Shown: in pieces, positions 1 to 7,226 of the stretch
How the letters are laid out: the number at the start of each line of letters is the position of its first letter
How positions within the stretch are numbered: position 1 is the first letter of the stretch
Assembly: GCA_012798935.1 (NCBI GenBank)
Contig: JAAZMG010000026.1
Coordinates: forward strand, 1 to 13,941
Length of the DNA: 13,941 bases
Source of the DNA: Tissierellia bacterium
Lineage (GTDB): Bacteria; Bacillota; Clostridia; Tissierellales; Tepidimicrobiaceae
Direction of reading: 5' to 3'
Position numbers and translations under genes: made by a program
Notes under the pieces: model-generated
What the model saw: only the letters and a program-made list of their open reading frames with translations
The model's database searches: none
Told to the model about the DNA's origin: nothing

Positions 1-1064
1 AGGTTGAGGAAGCAGAGTATTATAGGGTTAAGGCTATTAGCTTTGAAAATCCTTTTAGAATGGAAGGAAGTAGCAGTACTTTTTCCATTCCTGATAAATA
101 TGGAAAGTATGAAATAAAAGGGACAGAAGCTATATTGAATCTAAATATTTTAAATTCAGTAGGTAGCGGACTATCCTATTCAGGGGAAGATATGATCATC
201 AATCCCCATGGCATATTAGGACCTTTTTATCCACAAAGTAATGTACCTATAATAATATCTGCTTATAATAAAGAAGATACCCTTATAAATAGTACATTGC
301 CCATGATATCCTTCTATGATAATATTACCACCATAAAAGTTGATAATAGACAATTAACGGAAGGAGAGAATTTGATACTTCATAGGAAGTATGACGAAGC
401 AGTATCATATTATGAAGAGCTGTTGAAGGAAGATAGCACCCATGAAGAAGCATTAACCTATCTTTCAAGGCTCTATACTAAAGGATGGAGAAAGAACACT
501 CAAGATTTTGATAAGGGAACAGAATTTTCTTTTAGGCTATATAATTTAACTGGTAATAGATATATTTTAGAAAATTTGCTATCTTTTATGGATATGGATA
601 ATAGGGAAAAATATTTAGAAGTAGGAGAGAGGATATTTGAGTTAATACCTGATGAAAATCTGAATAAGGAATTGCTTTGGGAAAAAGGAAAATACTATGC
701 AATCAAAGGGGATTTTAATAAAGCCAGAAAATATTATGAAAAATTAGGAGAGTATTATGTAAATCCAGATATAATATATATAGATATTTACAATGAAGAA
801 TTTGATAAAGCTTTAGATAAGTTAAAAGACGATAATTTTAAATTTTGGTCTATAAGTAAAAGGAATTTAACTATTGGTATAGAAGGTTTAAAGGGATTAG
901 ATAAGGATTCCAAAGAATGGCTAGAATTTAAAGAGTTTTTATCTAAAGAAATCAAACGGGAAATTTATGAATATAATTTCAACAAAGTTTACAAAAATAT
1001 AAAAAATCCATCCATAAAATTAATTCTCAAAGAAATAGGAATGGATAATCATTGGCTAAATTGA
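1..1064 (+). CDS. TPR-type repeat protein, 3' part (gene starts upstream of window)
   Basis: The frame is open from the first full codon at base 3, and the ATG at 60 has no ribosome site before it, so this is the C-terminal 353 residues of a longer protein. The first part (to about base 350) looks beta-rich, with a segment reading GPFYPQSNVPIIISAYN. From about base 360 it turns helical and acidic, with TPR-like helix pairs: one around bases 360-480 (HRKYDEAVSYYEELLKED) and one around 666-780 (KGDFNKARKYYEKLGEYY). No catalytic motif or membrane segment is visible, so a scaffold or binding role is an inference. The last eight residues (GMDNHWLN) and the stop codon lie inside the 91-bp repeat at 1036-1126, so the original C-terminus may have been replaced. 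I do not recognise the family. Confidence 0.75.
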   Translation, partial: VEEAEYYRVKAISFENPFRMEGSSSTFSIPDKYGKYEIKGTEAILNLNILNSVGSGLSYSGEDMIINPHGILGPFYPQSNVPIIISAYNKEDTLINSTLPMISFYDNITTIKVDNRQLTEGENLILHRKYDEAVSYYEELLKEDSTHEEALTYLSRLYTKGWRKNTQDFDKGTEFSFRLYNLTGNRYILENLLSFMDMDNREKYLEVGERIFELIPDENLNKELLWEKGKYYAIKGDFNKARKYYEKLGEYYVNPDIIYIDIYNEEFDKALDKLKDDNFKFWSISKRNLTIGIEGLKGLDKDSKEWLEFKEFLSKEIKREIYEYNFNKVYKNIKNPSIKLILKEIGMDNHWLN

Positions 1065-1126
1065 AATATTACAATAGTGTTACAAATAACTATCCCAAAT
1101 GGTGCCTGGCACCGTTTGGGAAACTT
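1036..1126 (+). repeat. REP/MITE-like palindromic repeat, copy A
   Basis: These 91 bases align without gaps to 11957-12047, with 11 differences by eye (about 88% identity), in the same orientation. Both begin TAGGAATG and carry a palindrome near the right end. Here the palindrome is at 1094-1120: 13-base arms around a central T at 1107, with one G-T wobble (1100/1114). The core GGTGCCTGGCACC is strongly self-complementary. The element has no coding capacity of its own, but it supplies the last codons and stop of the TPR gene and the first codons of the next frame. It resembles short non-autonomous palindromic repeats of the kind mobilised by REP-associated transposases; that link is an inference. 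Confidence 0.8.
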
Positions 1127-1360
1127 ATGGGAGACAAAGTGGTATTTTCAAAGGCTGTTCAAGGCGGATATCCAATCCTTATGGTATATAAGATGACCGA
1201 AAACAATGAATTTAAGTATGCTAAACCTAGGGATTATTACTATACTACCTGGGAAGCTATAAATAAAGGAGAAGGAGACCTACCAGAAGGAAGTGGTGGG
1301 GAAACTGTTTCAGTAAATACTTTCGTTATAATGATGCTTATGAACTATAAAATAGACTAA
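1052..1360 (+). CDS. Short unknown frame, probably a gene fragment fused to the repeat
   Basis: This frame could start at TTG 1052 (a TAA lies just upstream at 1046) or at ATG 1127. Neither has a good ribosome site. Codons before 1127 translate the 91-bp repeat and are therefore unlikely to be ancestral. The remaining 77 residues (MGDKVVFSK to MNYKID) look like real protein, with an aromatic, charged segment (KPRDYYYTTWEAINKG) and a hydrophobic end. They may be the 3' end of a gene cut off by the repeat. It is followed directly by a hairpin and a strong terminator, so it sits at the end of a transcript. I do not recognise the product; expression is doubtful. Confidence 0.4.
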   Translation: MAKLKYYNSVTNNYPKWCLAPFGKLMGDKVVFSKAVQGGYPILMVYKMTENNEFKYAKPRDYYYTTWEAINKGEGDLPEGSGGETVSVNTFVIMMLMNYKID

Positions 1361-1361
1361 C

Positions 1362-1390
1362 CCGGACAAGAAGACCGTCCCCTTGTCTGG
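1362..1390 (+). repeat. GGAC-type hairpin, second REP-like element
   Basis: CCGGACAAG (1362-1370) pairs with CTTGTCTGG (1382-1390) over 9 bases with one G-T wobble, around an 11-base loop containing GACCGTCCC. The motif GGACAAGAAGACCGTCCCC resembles the short 'GGGGACGG...TTGTCC' palindromes scattered in many Firmicutes genomes. It lies between the stop at 1358-1360 and the terminator at 1393-1427. Confidence 0.5.
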
Positions 1391-1392
1391 CT

Positions 1393-1427
1393 AAAAGACT
1401 AAAGAGAAATCTTTAGTCTTTTATTTT
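1393..1427 (+). terminator. Intrinsic terminator before the fab operon
   Basis: A perfect 12-bp stem, AAAAGACTAAAG (1393-1404) with CTTTAGTCTTTT (1411-1422), has a 6-base loop and runs on into ATTTTG. It ends the upstream transcript and insulates the acpP promoter 31 bases further on. The A/T symmetry could let it work in both directions. Confidence 0.85.
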
Positions 1428-1457
1428 GTCGAAATATAAGAAAATCTATAAATCATA

Positions 1458-1486
1458 TTGACGAAACAAAATTATATAGATATAAT
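1458..1486 (+). promoter_or_regulatory. Main promoter of the acc-fab operon (sigma-A type)
   Basis: TTGACG (1458-1463) is followed by a 17-base spacer (1464-1480) and a perfect TATAAT (1481-1486). Transcription should start near 1493, giving a leader of about 75 bases before acpP. The leader begins with the 14-bp tandem units at 1492-1533. Confidence 0.85.
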
Positions 1487-1491
1487 AAACT

Positions 1492-1533
1492 TAAATAAAT
1501 TTAACTAAATAAATTTAACTAAAAATATTTAAT
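1492..1533 (+). repeat. Three tandem 14-bp units at the operon start site (possible operator)
   Basis: TAAATAAATTTAAC is present twice, back to back and identical (1492-1505 and 1506-1519). A third unit follows at 1520-1533 with three changes. The array begins at the predicted +1 site, where a repressor would block transcription. The 10-bp palindrome TTTAATTAAA (1528-1537) overlaps its end. The best candidate binder is the MarR-family protein at 11295, but that is an inference. Confidence 0.6.
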
Positions 1534-1567
1534 TAAAAAATTTGAATTGAAAGGGGTTATAAATATT

Positions 1568-1795
1568 ATGAATACATTTGAAAAGGTGAAGGAGATTTTA
1601 TTGGAGAATTTAGGATGTTCAGAGGAGGATATAAAGCTAGAAAGCAATCTAATTGAAGATTTAGGGGCAGATTCTTTGGATATAGTAGAATTATCCTTAG
1701 CCCTAGAGGAAAACTTTGACATAACTGTAGCAGATGAAGATTTTGAAAAACTAAAAACCGTAGGAGCAATTGTAGAATATATAGAGAGGGATTGA
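1568..1795 (+). CDS. acpP: Acyl carrier protein
   Basis: This 75-residue acidic protein carries growing acyl chains on a 4'-phosphopantetheine arm. The signature GADSLDIVEL places the modified serine at residue 36, as in E. coli AcpP, and the length is typical. ATG 1568 was chosen because the in-frame TTG at 1547 falls before the ribosome site AAAGGGG (1550-1556), which is 11 bases from the ATG. It is the first gene after the operon promoter, one base ahead of accB. First place and a strong leader suit the high demand for this protein. The synthase that adds the prosthetic group (AcpS) is not in the window. Confidence 0.95.
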   Translation: MNTFEKVKEILLENLGCSEEDIKLESNLIEDLGADSLDIVELSLALEENFDITVADEDFEKLKTVGAIVEYIERD

Positions 1796-1796
1796 T

Positions 1797-2219
1797 ATGG
1801 ATAAAAAAGAGATTATTGAAATATTGGATTTGTTTTCACAAAAAAATTTTAAAAAGTTAACCATTAAAAGGAAAGATTTTACCTTAGAGGTAGAAAAAGA
1901 AGCCCAGAATAGCAATATAATAGGTGTAAGAAAACTGGATACAGATCAGAAACTAATAGAGGCTAAAGAATCAACGGGATATAAGGTAAAATCCCCATTG
2001 GTGGGAGTTTATTATGAAGCCCCCTCTCCGGAATCAGAGCCTTTTGTAAAATTAGGAGATTTTGTGAAAAAGGATGAGATTATTTGCATAATAGAAGCTA
2101 TGAAGATGATAAACGAAATAAAAGCTCCTGTTTCTGGAGTTGTTAAAAAAATCAATTTTAAAAATGAAGAATTGGTCCAATATGATGATGTAATTATGGA
2201 GATTGAAGAAGATGTTTAA
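1797..2219 (+). CDS. accB: Biotin carboxyl carrier protein of acetyl-CoA carboxylase
   Basis: The 140-residue protein carries biotin between the carboxylase and carboxyltransferase parts of acetyl-CoA carboxylase. The C-terminal biotinyl domain has the canonical EAMKM motif with the biotin lysine at residue 103, preceded by the conserved KSPLVGVYYEAPSP segment (about residues 65-78). The N-terminal 30 residues match the short helical start of the AccB family (MDKKEIIEILDLF), and a variable linker joins the two. The linker is short and lacks the long Ala/Pro stretch of proteobacterial forms. GAGAGGG at 1784-1790 is its ribosome site. Its 3' end overlaps accC by 8 bp. Confidence 0.95.
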   Translation: MDKKEIIEILDLFSQKNFKKLTIKRKDFTLEVEKEAQNSNIIGVRKLDTDQKLIEAKESTGYKVKSPLVGVYYEAPSPESEPFVKLGDFVKKDEIICIIEAMKMINEIKAPVSGVVKKINFKNEELVQYDDVIMEIEEDV

Positions 2220-3606
2220 AAGAATACTTATAGCCAATAGAGGTGAAATAGCCCTTAGAATAATAAGGGCTTGTCATGAAATGGATATAGAGACTATAGC
2301 CATATATTCTACAGAAGACAAAGATAGCCCCCATGTTAAATTGGCAACGGAATCTATATGTATAGGTCCTGGAAAACCTAGTGAAAGTTATTTGAATATA
2401 CCAAAGATAATAAATGTAGCCTTACTGACCAAGGTAGAGGCTATCCACCCTGGTTATGGGTTTTTATCTGAAAATGAAGAATTTGTAGATTTGGTAAATC
2501 AATGTGGATTGGGTTTTATTGGGCCTGATAAGGAAAGTATCAGTCTTATGGGAAATAAATCTAGGGCTAGACAACTTATGCTAGAAAACAATATACCCAT
2601 AGTTCCTGGTTCTCAGGGGAATGTAGATAATATTCAAAAGTTAAAGGAAATATGCAATAAAATAGGATACCCTATAATAATAAAAGCATCCTCTGGCGGC
2701 GGAGGTAGAGGGATGCGCATTGTCTATAAAGAGGAAGAACTGGAAAGGGAATTTTTAAATTCTAAATCCGAATCTAATGCTTCCTTTGGAGACGATAAGG
2801 TATATGTGGAAAAATATATTGTAAACCCTAGACATATAGAAATTCAGATATTAGCCGATAAGTTTGGGAATGTAATCCATTTAGGAGAAAGGGATTGTTC
2901 CATCCAAAGAAGGCATCAGAAGATATTGGAAGAAGCTCCCTCACCAAGATTAGGAGAATCTTTAAGGAAAGAACTAGGAAGGGTTGCAGTTAAAATAGCT
3001 AGGTTAGCCGGATATATTAATGCAGGAACTGTAGAATTTATTATAGATGAAGAAGGAAAATACTATTTTTTAGAGATGAACACAAGATTGCAGGTAGAAC
3101 ACACTATAACCGAAATGGTTACAGGAATAGATATAGTTAAAGAACAGATAAAAATAGCTAATAATATGAAATTAGGATATGAGCAGAAAGATATCTCCCT
3201 ACAGGGTCATTCTATCCAGTGCAGAATAAATGGAGAGAATATATTTAATAAATTTTTACCCTCTACTGGGAAGATAAAAAATGTCCATATGCCTGGAGGT
3301 TTTAATGTAAGATTTGATTCCTATATAGGGAACAATTCCAATATAAGCCCTTATTATGATACTATGATTGGAAAGCTTATAGTTAAAGGGGCAAATCGGC
3401 TAGAGGCTATTAAAAAGATGAGGGTTGCCCTAGAGGAATTAGGAATAGAAGGTATAAAAACCAATATAGAGCTTCATTATGGTATTTTACACGATTTTGA
3501 TTTTGTAAAGGGAAATTACAACACCTCCTTTTTAGAGCAAAAATTAAGTGGAGAATTTAAAAATTTCTATTTAGAAATGGAGAATTATTATGGAACAAAA
3601 TATTAG
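2212..3606 (+). CDS. accC: Biotin carboxylase subunit of acetyl-CoA carboxylase
   Basis: This 464-residue ATP-grasp enzyme carboxylates the biotin on AccB using ATP and bicarbonate. It shows the N-terminal domain (KRILIANRGEIALRI), Lys116 (GNKSRA), the glycine-rich loop SGGGGRGM (161-168), ERDCSIQRRHQK (226-237), and the active-site block EMNTRLQVEH (288-297), where Glu288, Asn290, Arg292 and Glu296 fall at the E. coli numbers. The usual proline after VEH is threonine. ATG 2212 was chosen over TTG 2203 because GGAG (2198-2201) is 10 bases from the ATG but only one base from the TTG. It overlaps accB by 8 bp and accD by 17 bp, suggesting coupled translation. Confidence 0.96.
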   Translation: MFKRILIANRGEIALRIIRACHEMDIETIAIYSTEDKDSPHVKLATESICIGPGKPSESYLNIPKIINVALLTKVEAIHPGYGFLSENEEFVDLVNQCGLGFIGPDKESISLMGNKSRARQLMLENNIPIVPGSQGNVDNIQKLKEICNKIGYPIIIKASSGGGGRGMRIVYKEEELEREFLNSKSESNASFGDDKVYVEKYIVNPRHIEIQILADKFGNVIHLGERDCSIQRRHQKILEEAPSPRLGESLRKELGRVAVKIARLAGYINAGTVEFIIDEEGKYYFLEMNTRLQVEHTITEMVTGIDIVKEQIKIANNMKLGYEQKDISLQGHSIQCRINGENIFNKFLPSTGKIKNVHMPGGFNVRFDSYIGNNSNISPYYDTMIGKLIVKGANRLEAIKKMRVALEELGIEGIKTNIELHYGILHDFDFVKGNYNTSFLEQKLSGEFKNFYLEMENYYGTKY

Positions 3607-4462
3607 ATATGAAAAACCTGTTATATCCATTATAAAAAGGTTAAGAAAGTTTAGAAAAGATCCTAAAGAAGCAGCCCTTCCCGAAAAATTGTTTGAAAAA
3701 TGTAATGGCTGCGGAAGTTTAATTTCCAAAAATAAAATTGTGGAAAATTTTTTTACCTGTCCAGAATGTAATTACCATTTTAATATCACTTCAAAGGATA
3801 GAATGGATATGCTATTGGATGGATATAGGATTATCAATAGACCCTTTAAATTTACCAATCCCATAGATTTTCCTACCTATAAGGCTAAGTATAGGGAAAA
3901 CAAGAAAAAAAGCGGGCTAAAGGAAGGAATATTAACTGTAGAAGGATATCTGAATGATATAAAACTAATAGTGGTTTCTTTAGATAATAGGTTTTTTATG
4001 GGTAGCATGGGTTCCTACATAGGAGAAGAGATAACTAAGGCCTTTGAGCACGCAGGAGAAAGGGACCTTCCCATACTGATATTTTCCACCAGTGGAGGGG
4101 CTAGAATGCAGGAGGGAATCTTTTCCCTGATGCAAATGGCTAAAACATCTATAGCCGTAGATAGATATGGAGAAACCAAAAATCTTTATATATCCTGTAT
4201 GACCCACCCTACTACAGGTGGTGTAACGGCTAGTTTTGCTTCTTTAGGGGATATAATACTAGCAGAGCCAGGAGCTTTAATAGGATTTGCAGGAGCTAGG
4301 GTAATCAAAGAAACCATAAAAGGAGAATTGCCAGAGAATTTCCAAAGGGCAGAATTCCTTAAGGAGAAAGGCTTTTTAGATGAAATTGTCCATAGAAAAG
4401 ATATGAGGGAATATATTTATAAATTATTAAAATTACATGGCTATAGGGGCTGCAAAAAATGA
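3590..4462 (+). CDS. accD: Acetyl-CoA carboxylase carboxyltransferase, beta subunit
   Basis: The 290-residue beta subunit pairs with AccA to move the carboxyl group from biotin to acetyl-CoA, forming malonyl-CoA. A four-cysteine zinc ribbon lies at residues 38, 41, 57 and 60 (CNGC and CPEC), followed by the crotonase-like core with SGGARMQEG (168-176), THPTTGGVTASF (205-216) and GFAGARVI (232-239). Length is usual. The start lies inside accC, with GGAG (3579-3582) 7 bases upstream. It overlaps accA by 4 bp (ATGA). The zinc ribbon is intact. Confidence 0.96.
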   Translation: MEQNIRYEKPVISIIKRLRKFRKDPKEAALPEKLFEKCNGCGSLISKNKIVENFFTCPECNYHFNITSKDRMDMLLDGYRIINRPFKFTNPIDFPTYKAKYRENKKKSGLKEGILTVEGYLNDIKLIVVSLDNRFFMGSMGSYIGEEITKAFEHAGERDLPILIFSTSGGARMQEGIFSLMQMAKTSIAVDRYGETKNLYISCMTHPTTGGVTASFASLGDIILAEPGALIGFAGARVIKETIKGELPENFQRAEFLKEKGFLDEIVHRKDMREYIYKLLKLHGYRGCKK

Positions 4463-5358
4463 TAAGGGAATTGGAAGAAAAAATCAAAAGATTGGAAGAA
4501 CAGGAAAAGGATTCTGAAATACTTAGAATAAAAAGAAAAGAGATAACAGAAAAATATGAAAAAAAATTCAAACCCTATGATAGAGTACAATTGGCTAGGC
4601 ATAGGGAAAGACCAAAGGTAAAGGATTTTATAGAAAATATAATAGAGGAGCCTATGTTTTTTCATGGTGATAGGCTTTTTTCCGATGATAAAAGCATTAT
4701 TGGAGGGATAGGCTATCTAGATGATATTCCAATAACCTTCGTAGGCACCAATAAAGGTAATACTTTGGAAGAAAATGTTCAATGTAATTTTGGAATGCCT
4801 AAACCAGAAGGATACAGGAAAGCTCTAAGGTTGATGAAACAGGCGGAAAAATTTAACAGACCAATAATAACTTTTATCGATACTCCAGGGGCATATCCTG
4901 GAGTAGATGCAGAGGAAAGAGGTCAGGGAGAAGCCATAGCAAGAAATATTTCAGAGATGGGTAGGCTCAAAGTTCCTATAATCTCCGTATTTACTGGAGA
5001 AGGGGGAAGTGGAGGGGCCTTGGCCTTATCTGTAGCCAATAAAATAATTATGATGGAAAATAGTATATTTTCCATACTATCCCCAGAAGGATTTGCCACC
5101 ATCCTTTGGAAGGACGGCACCCGATGCAAGGAAGCTACGGAAGTTATGAAGCTTATGGCAAAGGAATTATACGATTACAATATTGTCGATAGGGTTGTAG
5201 AGGAGGATATATCCTTTTCCTTAGAGGGCTTCAGGGACAATTTTATAAGGCTAAAAAAGGTGATTATAGAAGAATTACAGATGCTTATGATAAAAAATTC
5301 GAAAGAATTGATAATAGAAAGACAGGAGAAGTATAGGAGGATTGGAGGAGGATTTTAG
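4459..5358 (+). CDS. accA: Acetyl-CoA carboxylase carboxyltransferase, alpha subunit
   Basis: The 299-residue alpha subunit completes the carboxyltransferase. An N-terminal coiled helical stretch (about residues 1-35, rich in Glu and Lys) precedes the family segment QLARHRERP (44-52), GDRLFSDD (70-77), TPGAYPG (142-148) and the oxyanion-type glycine run EGGSGGALAL (181-190), then SPEGFATILWKDG. All are as expected for AccA. The ATG overlaps the accD stop (ATGA). Its own stop (TAG 5356-5358) is followed at once, in the same frame, by the TTG start of fabH. AccD and AccA are separate chains here, not fused. Confidence 0.96.
   Translation: MIRELEEKIKRLEEQEKDSEILRIKRKEITEKYEKKFKPYDRVQLARHRERPKVKDFIENIIEEPMFFHGDRLFSDDKSIIGGIGYLDDIPITFVGTNKGNTLEENVQCNFGMPKPEGYRKALRLMKQAEKFNRPIITFIDTPGAYPGVDAEERGQGEAIARNISEMGRLKVPIISVFTGEGGSGGALALSVANKIIMMENSIFSILSPEGFATILWKDGTRCKEATEVMKLMAKELYDYNIVDRVVEEDISFSLEGFRDNFIRLKKVIIEELQMLMIKNSKELIIERQEKYRRIGGGF
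5344..5352 (+). promoter_or_regulatory. Strong ribosome binding site deciding the TTG start of fabH
   Basis: GGAGGAGGA lies at the end of accA; AGGAGG (5346-5351) ends 7 bases before TTG 5359. There is no earlier start, because the codon before the TTG is the accA stop in the same frame, and no ATG follows early enough to keep the conserved N-terminus. Confidence 0.8.
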
Positions 5359-6273
5359 TTGGGAATAAGAATAATAAAAACATCCAGTTATCTTCCTAAT
5401 AAAATAGTGGATAATTTGTATTTTGAAAAGATATTAGACACATCGGATGATTGGATAAGTTCAAGAACGGGAATAAGGAAAAGGCATTTTGTAGGGGATG
5501 AAGAAATGTTTGATCTAATTAGGGAAACTATAGTTAAATTAGACCTTTCCCAAGATGAAGCTTGTAAAATAAAAACTATAATTGTAGCTACTAGCACTGC
5601 TTTTCATGCTATACCAAATCTATCTAGTCAGGTTCAAGAAGAATTTAATTTAAGCGAAGATACATATTCCCTAGATATAAATATGGGTTGTAGTGGATTT
5701 GTAGCAGGACTTAAATTAATAAAGGGGATTATAAAAGAGGGAGAATATGCTCTATTAATAGGAGTAGAAGTATTATCTAAAATATTGGATTTTACCGATA
5801 GGAGCACTGCAGTACTATTTGGAGATGGAGCAGGGGCGGTTTTATTAGAACATTGTGAAAAGGATAGCTTTTTTAAATCTGGGACTAAAGGAAATAGGGA
5901 TGTTTTGAATTATGGTTATAATTCTCCTAAACTATATATGGAGGGAAGGGAAGTTTATAAATTTGCAGTATCCACTGTAGAAAAATCTATGTTAGAATTT
6001 TTGCAACAAATTGGCATTCGAAAAGGGGATATAGATTATTTTATATCCCATCAAGCTAATATTAGGATGATGGAAAGTATGGCTAAAAGTTTAGGGGTTT
6101 CTATGGATAGATTCCCATCCAATATAGATAGAGTAGGCAATACATCAAGCGCTAGTATACCTATTTTACTAGACTATATGAATAAAGAAGGAAAATTAAG
6201 GCCTGGGGATAAAATATTAATGTTAGGTTTTGGGGCAGGATTAACCTGGGCTTTAGCATATATGGAATGGTAG
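5359..6273 (+). CDS. fabH: Beta-ketoacyl-ACP synthase III
   Basis: FabH starts each chain by condensing a primer acyl-CoA with malonyl-ACP. The 304-residue protein has the thiolase fold and the FabH catalytic triad: Cys111 (NMGCSGF), His231 (SHQANIRM) and Asn261 (GNTSSASIP). TSDDWISSRTGIRKR (28-42) is the conserved CoA-side segment, and FGDGAGAVLL (154-163) and GFGAGLTW near the end also fit. It is slightly shorter than the usual 315-330 residues, mostly in the loop region after residue 165. The start is TTG, directly after the accA stop, served by a near-perfect ribosome site. Primer preference (straight or branched) cannot be told from the sequence. Confidence 0.95.
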   Translation: MGIRIIKTSSYLPNKIVDNLYFEKILDTSDDWISSRTGIRKRHFVGDEEMFDLIRETIVKLDLSQDEACKIKTIIVATSTAFHAIPNLSSQVQEEFNLSEDTYSLDINMGCSGFVAGLKLIKGIIKEGEYALLIGVEVLSKILDFTDRSTAVLFGDGAGAVLLEHCEKDSFFKSGTKGNRDVLNYGYNSPKLYMEGREVYKFAVSTVEKSMLEFLQQIGIRKGDIDYFISHQANIRMMESMAKSLGVSMDRFPSNIDRVGNTSSASIPILLDYMNKEGKLRPGDKILMLGFGAGLTWALAYMEW

Positions 6274-6281
6274 GTGAAATA

Positions 6282-7226
6282 ATGAAATTAGACAAAATAT
6301 TAGGCATAGAATATCCTATAATTCAAGGAGGAATGGCACATATATCCGATGGAAAATTTGCAGCTAAAGTATCAGAGGCAGGGGCTTTAGGGGTAATAGG
6401 CTCTGGTAGTATGAATGGTGAAGAGTTGAAGAAACAAATTCAAATATGCAAATCTTTAACCCGTAAGCCTTTTGGTGTGAATTTATTGCTCCTAAATCCC
6501 CATATAGACCAAATGGCGGAAATAGTAATTGAAGAAAAAGTACCTGTGATAACTACAGGGGCTGGAAGCCCATCTAAATATATTGATAGCTGGCATAAAG
6601 CCAATATAAAGATATTCCCAGTAGTGCCTAATCCTACATTGGCTATGAGAATGGAAAAGTATGGGGTAGATGGGGTTATAGTAGAAGGCAATGAAGCAGG
6701 AGGACATATAGGGGATATGACTTCTATGACCTTAATTCCCCAAACTAAAGATAGGGTAAGCATTCCCATAATAGCAGCAGGAGGCATAGCCTCAGGAAGG
6801 CAAATGTTGGCAGCAAAGGTTTTAGGAGCTACAGGGGTTCAAATAGGCACACTATTTTTATCTTCCACTGAATGTCCAATCCATGAAGAATATAAAAATC
6901 TATTAATAAAATCCAAATATAATAATATAACCATAATTGGCAACACAACAGGTTTACCTATGAGATTGATAAAGAACAATATGGTAAGAGATTATATAAA
7001 AGAAGAAAAACAAGGGAAAGACAAAATGGAATTGGAAAAATATACATTGGGAGCACTAAAGTTAGCGGTAGAATTGGGAGATTTGAAAAAAGGATCCTTC
7101 ATGGCAGGATTGACATTAACCCAGATAGAAGATATAAAGCCTATAAAGGAGATAATAGAGGGTTTAATGAAAGAGTATGAGGAAGAATTGGAGAAAATAT
7201 ATTATGAAATTGAAGATAAAGAATAA
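6282..7226 (+). CDS. fabK: Enoyl-ACP reductase, FMN-dependent (FabK type)
   Basis: FabK reduces the enoyl-ACP double bond, the last step of each elongation round, with FMN and NAD(P)H. The 314-residue TIM-barrel flavoprotein has YPIIQGGMAHISD (11-23), GVNLLLLNP, VITTGAGSP (89-97), the key EAGGHIGDMTSMTL segment with His142, the phosphate loop AAGGIASGRQ (165-174) and GVQIGTLFL. Such proteins belong to the nitronate monooxygenase superfamily; the segments and the fab setting point to FabK. ATG 6282 was chosen because AGGTGA (6272-6277) precedes it; the in-frame ATG 6267 lies upstream of that site, inside fabH. No FabI is present in the window. The 3' end overlaps the start of the broken paralogue by 23 bp. 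Confidence 0.93.
   Translation: MKLDKILGIEYPIIQGGMAHISDGKFAAKVSEAGALGVIGSGSMNGEELKKQIQICKSLTRKPFGVNLLLLNPHIDQMAEIVIEEKVPVITTGAGSPSKYIDSWHKANIKIFPVVPNPTLAMRMEKYGVDGVIVEGNEAGGHIGDMTSMTLIPQTKDRVSIPIIAAGGIASGRQMLAAKVLGATGVQIGTLFLSSTECPIHEEYKNLLIKSKYNNITIIGNTTGLPMRLIKNNMVRDYIKEEKQGKDKMELEKYTLGALKLAVELGDLKKGSFMAGLTLTQIEDIKPIKEIIEGLMKEYEEELEKIYYEIEDKE

Noticed and set aside
1541..1552. Shared word TTGAATT before acpP and in the marR promoter as a common operator.
   Set aside because: It sits at different places relative to the two promoters, is not a dyad and is short enough to be chance in A/T-rich DNA.
1547..1567. A longer acpP starting at TTG 1547.
   Set aside because: The added residues would be encoded by the ribosome binding site itself; ATG 1568 gives the standard 75-residue protein with Ser36.
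6440..6787. Long - strand frames opposite fabK and other fab genes.
   Set aside because: They have no ribosome sites, fall opposite strongly conserved coding sequence and read like antisense shadows of low-GC genes.
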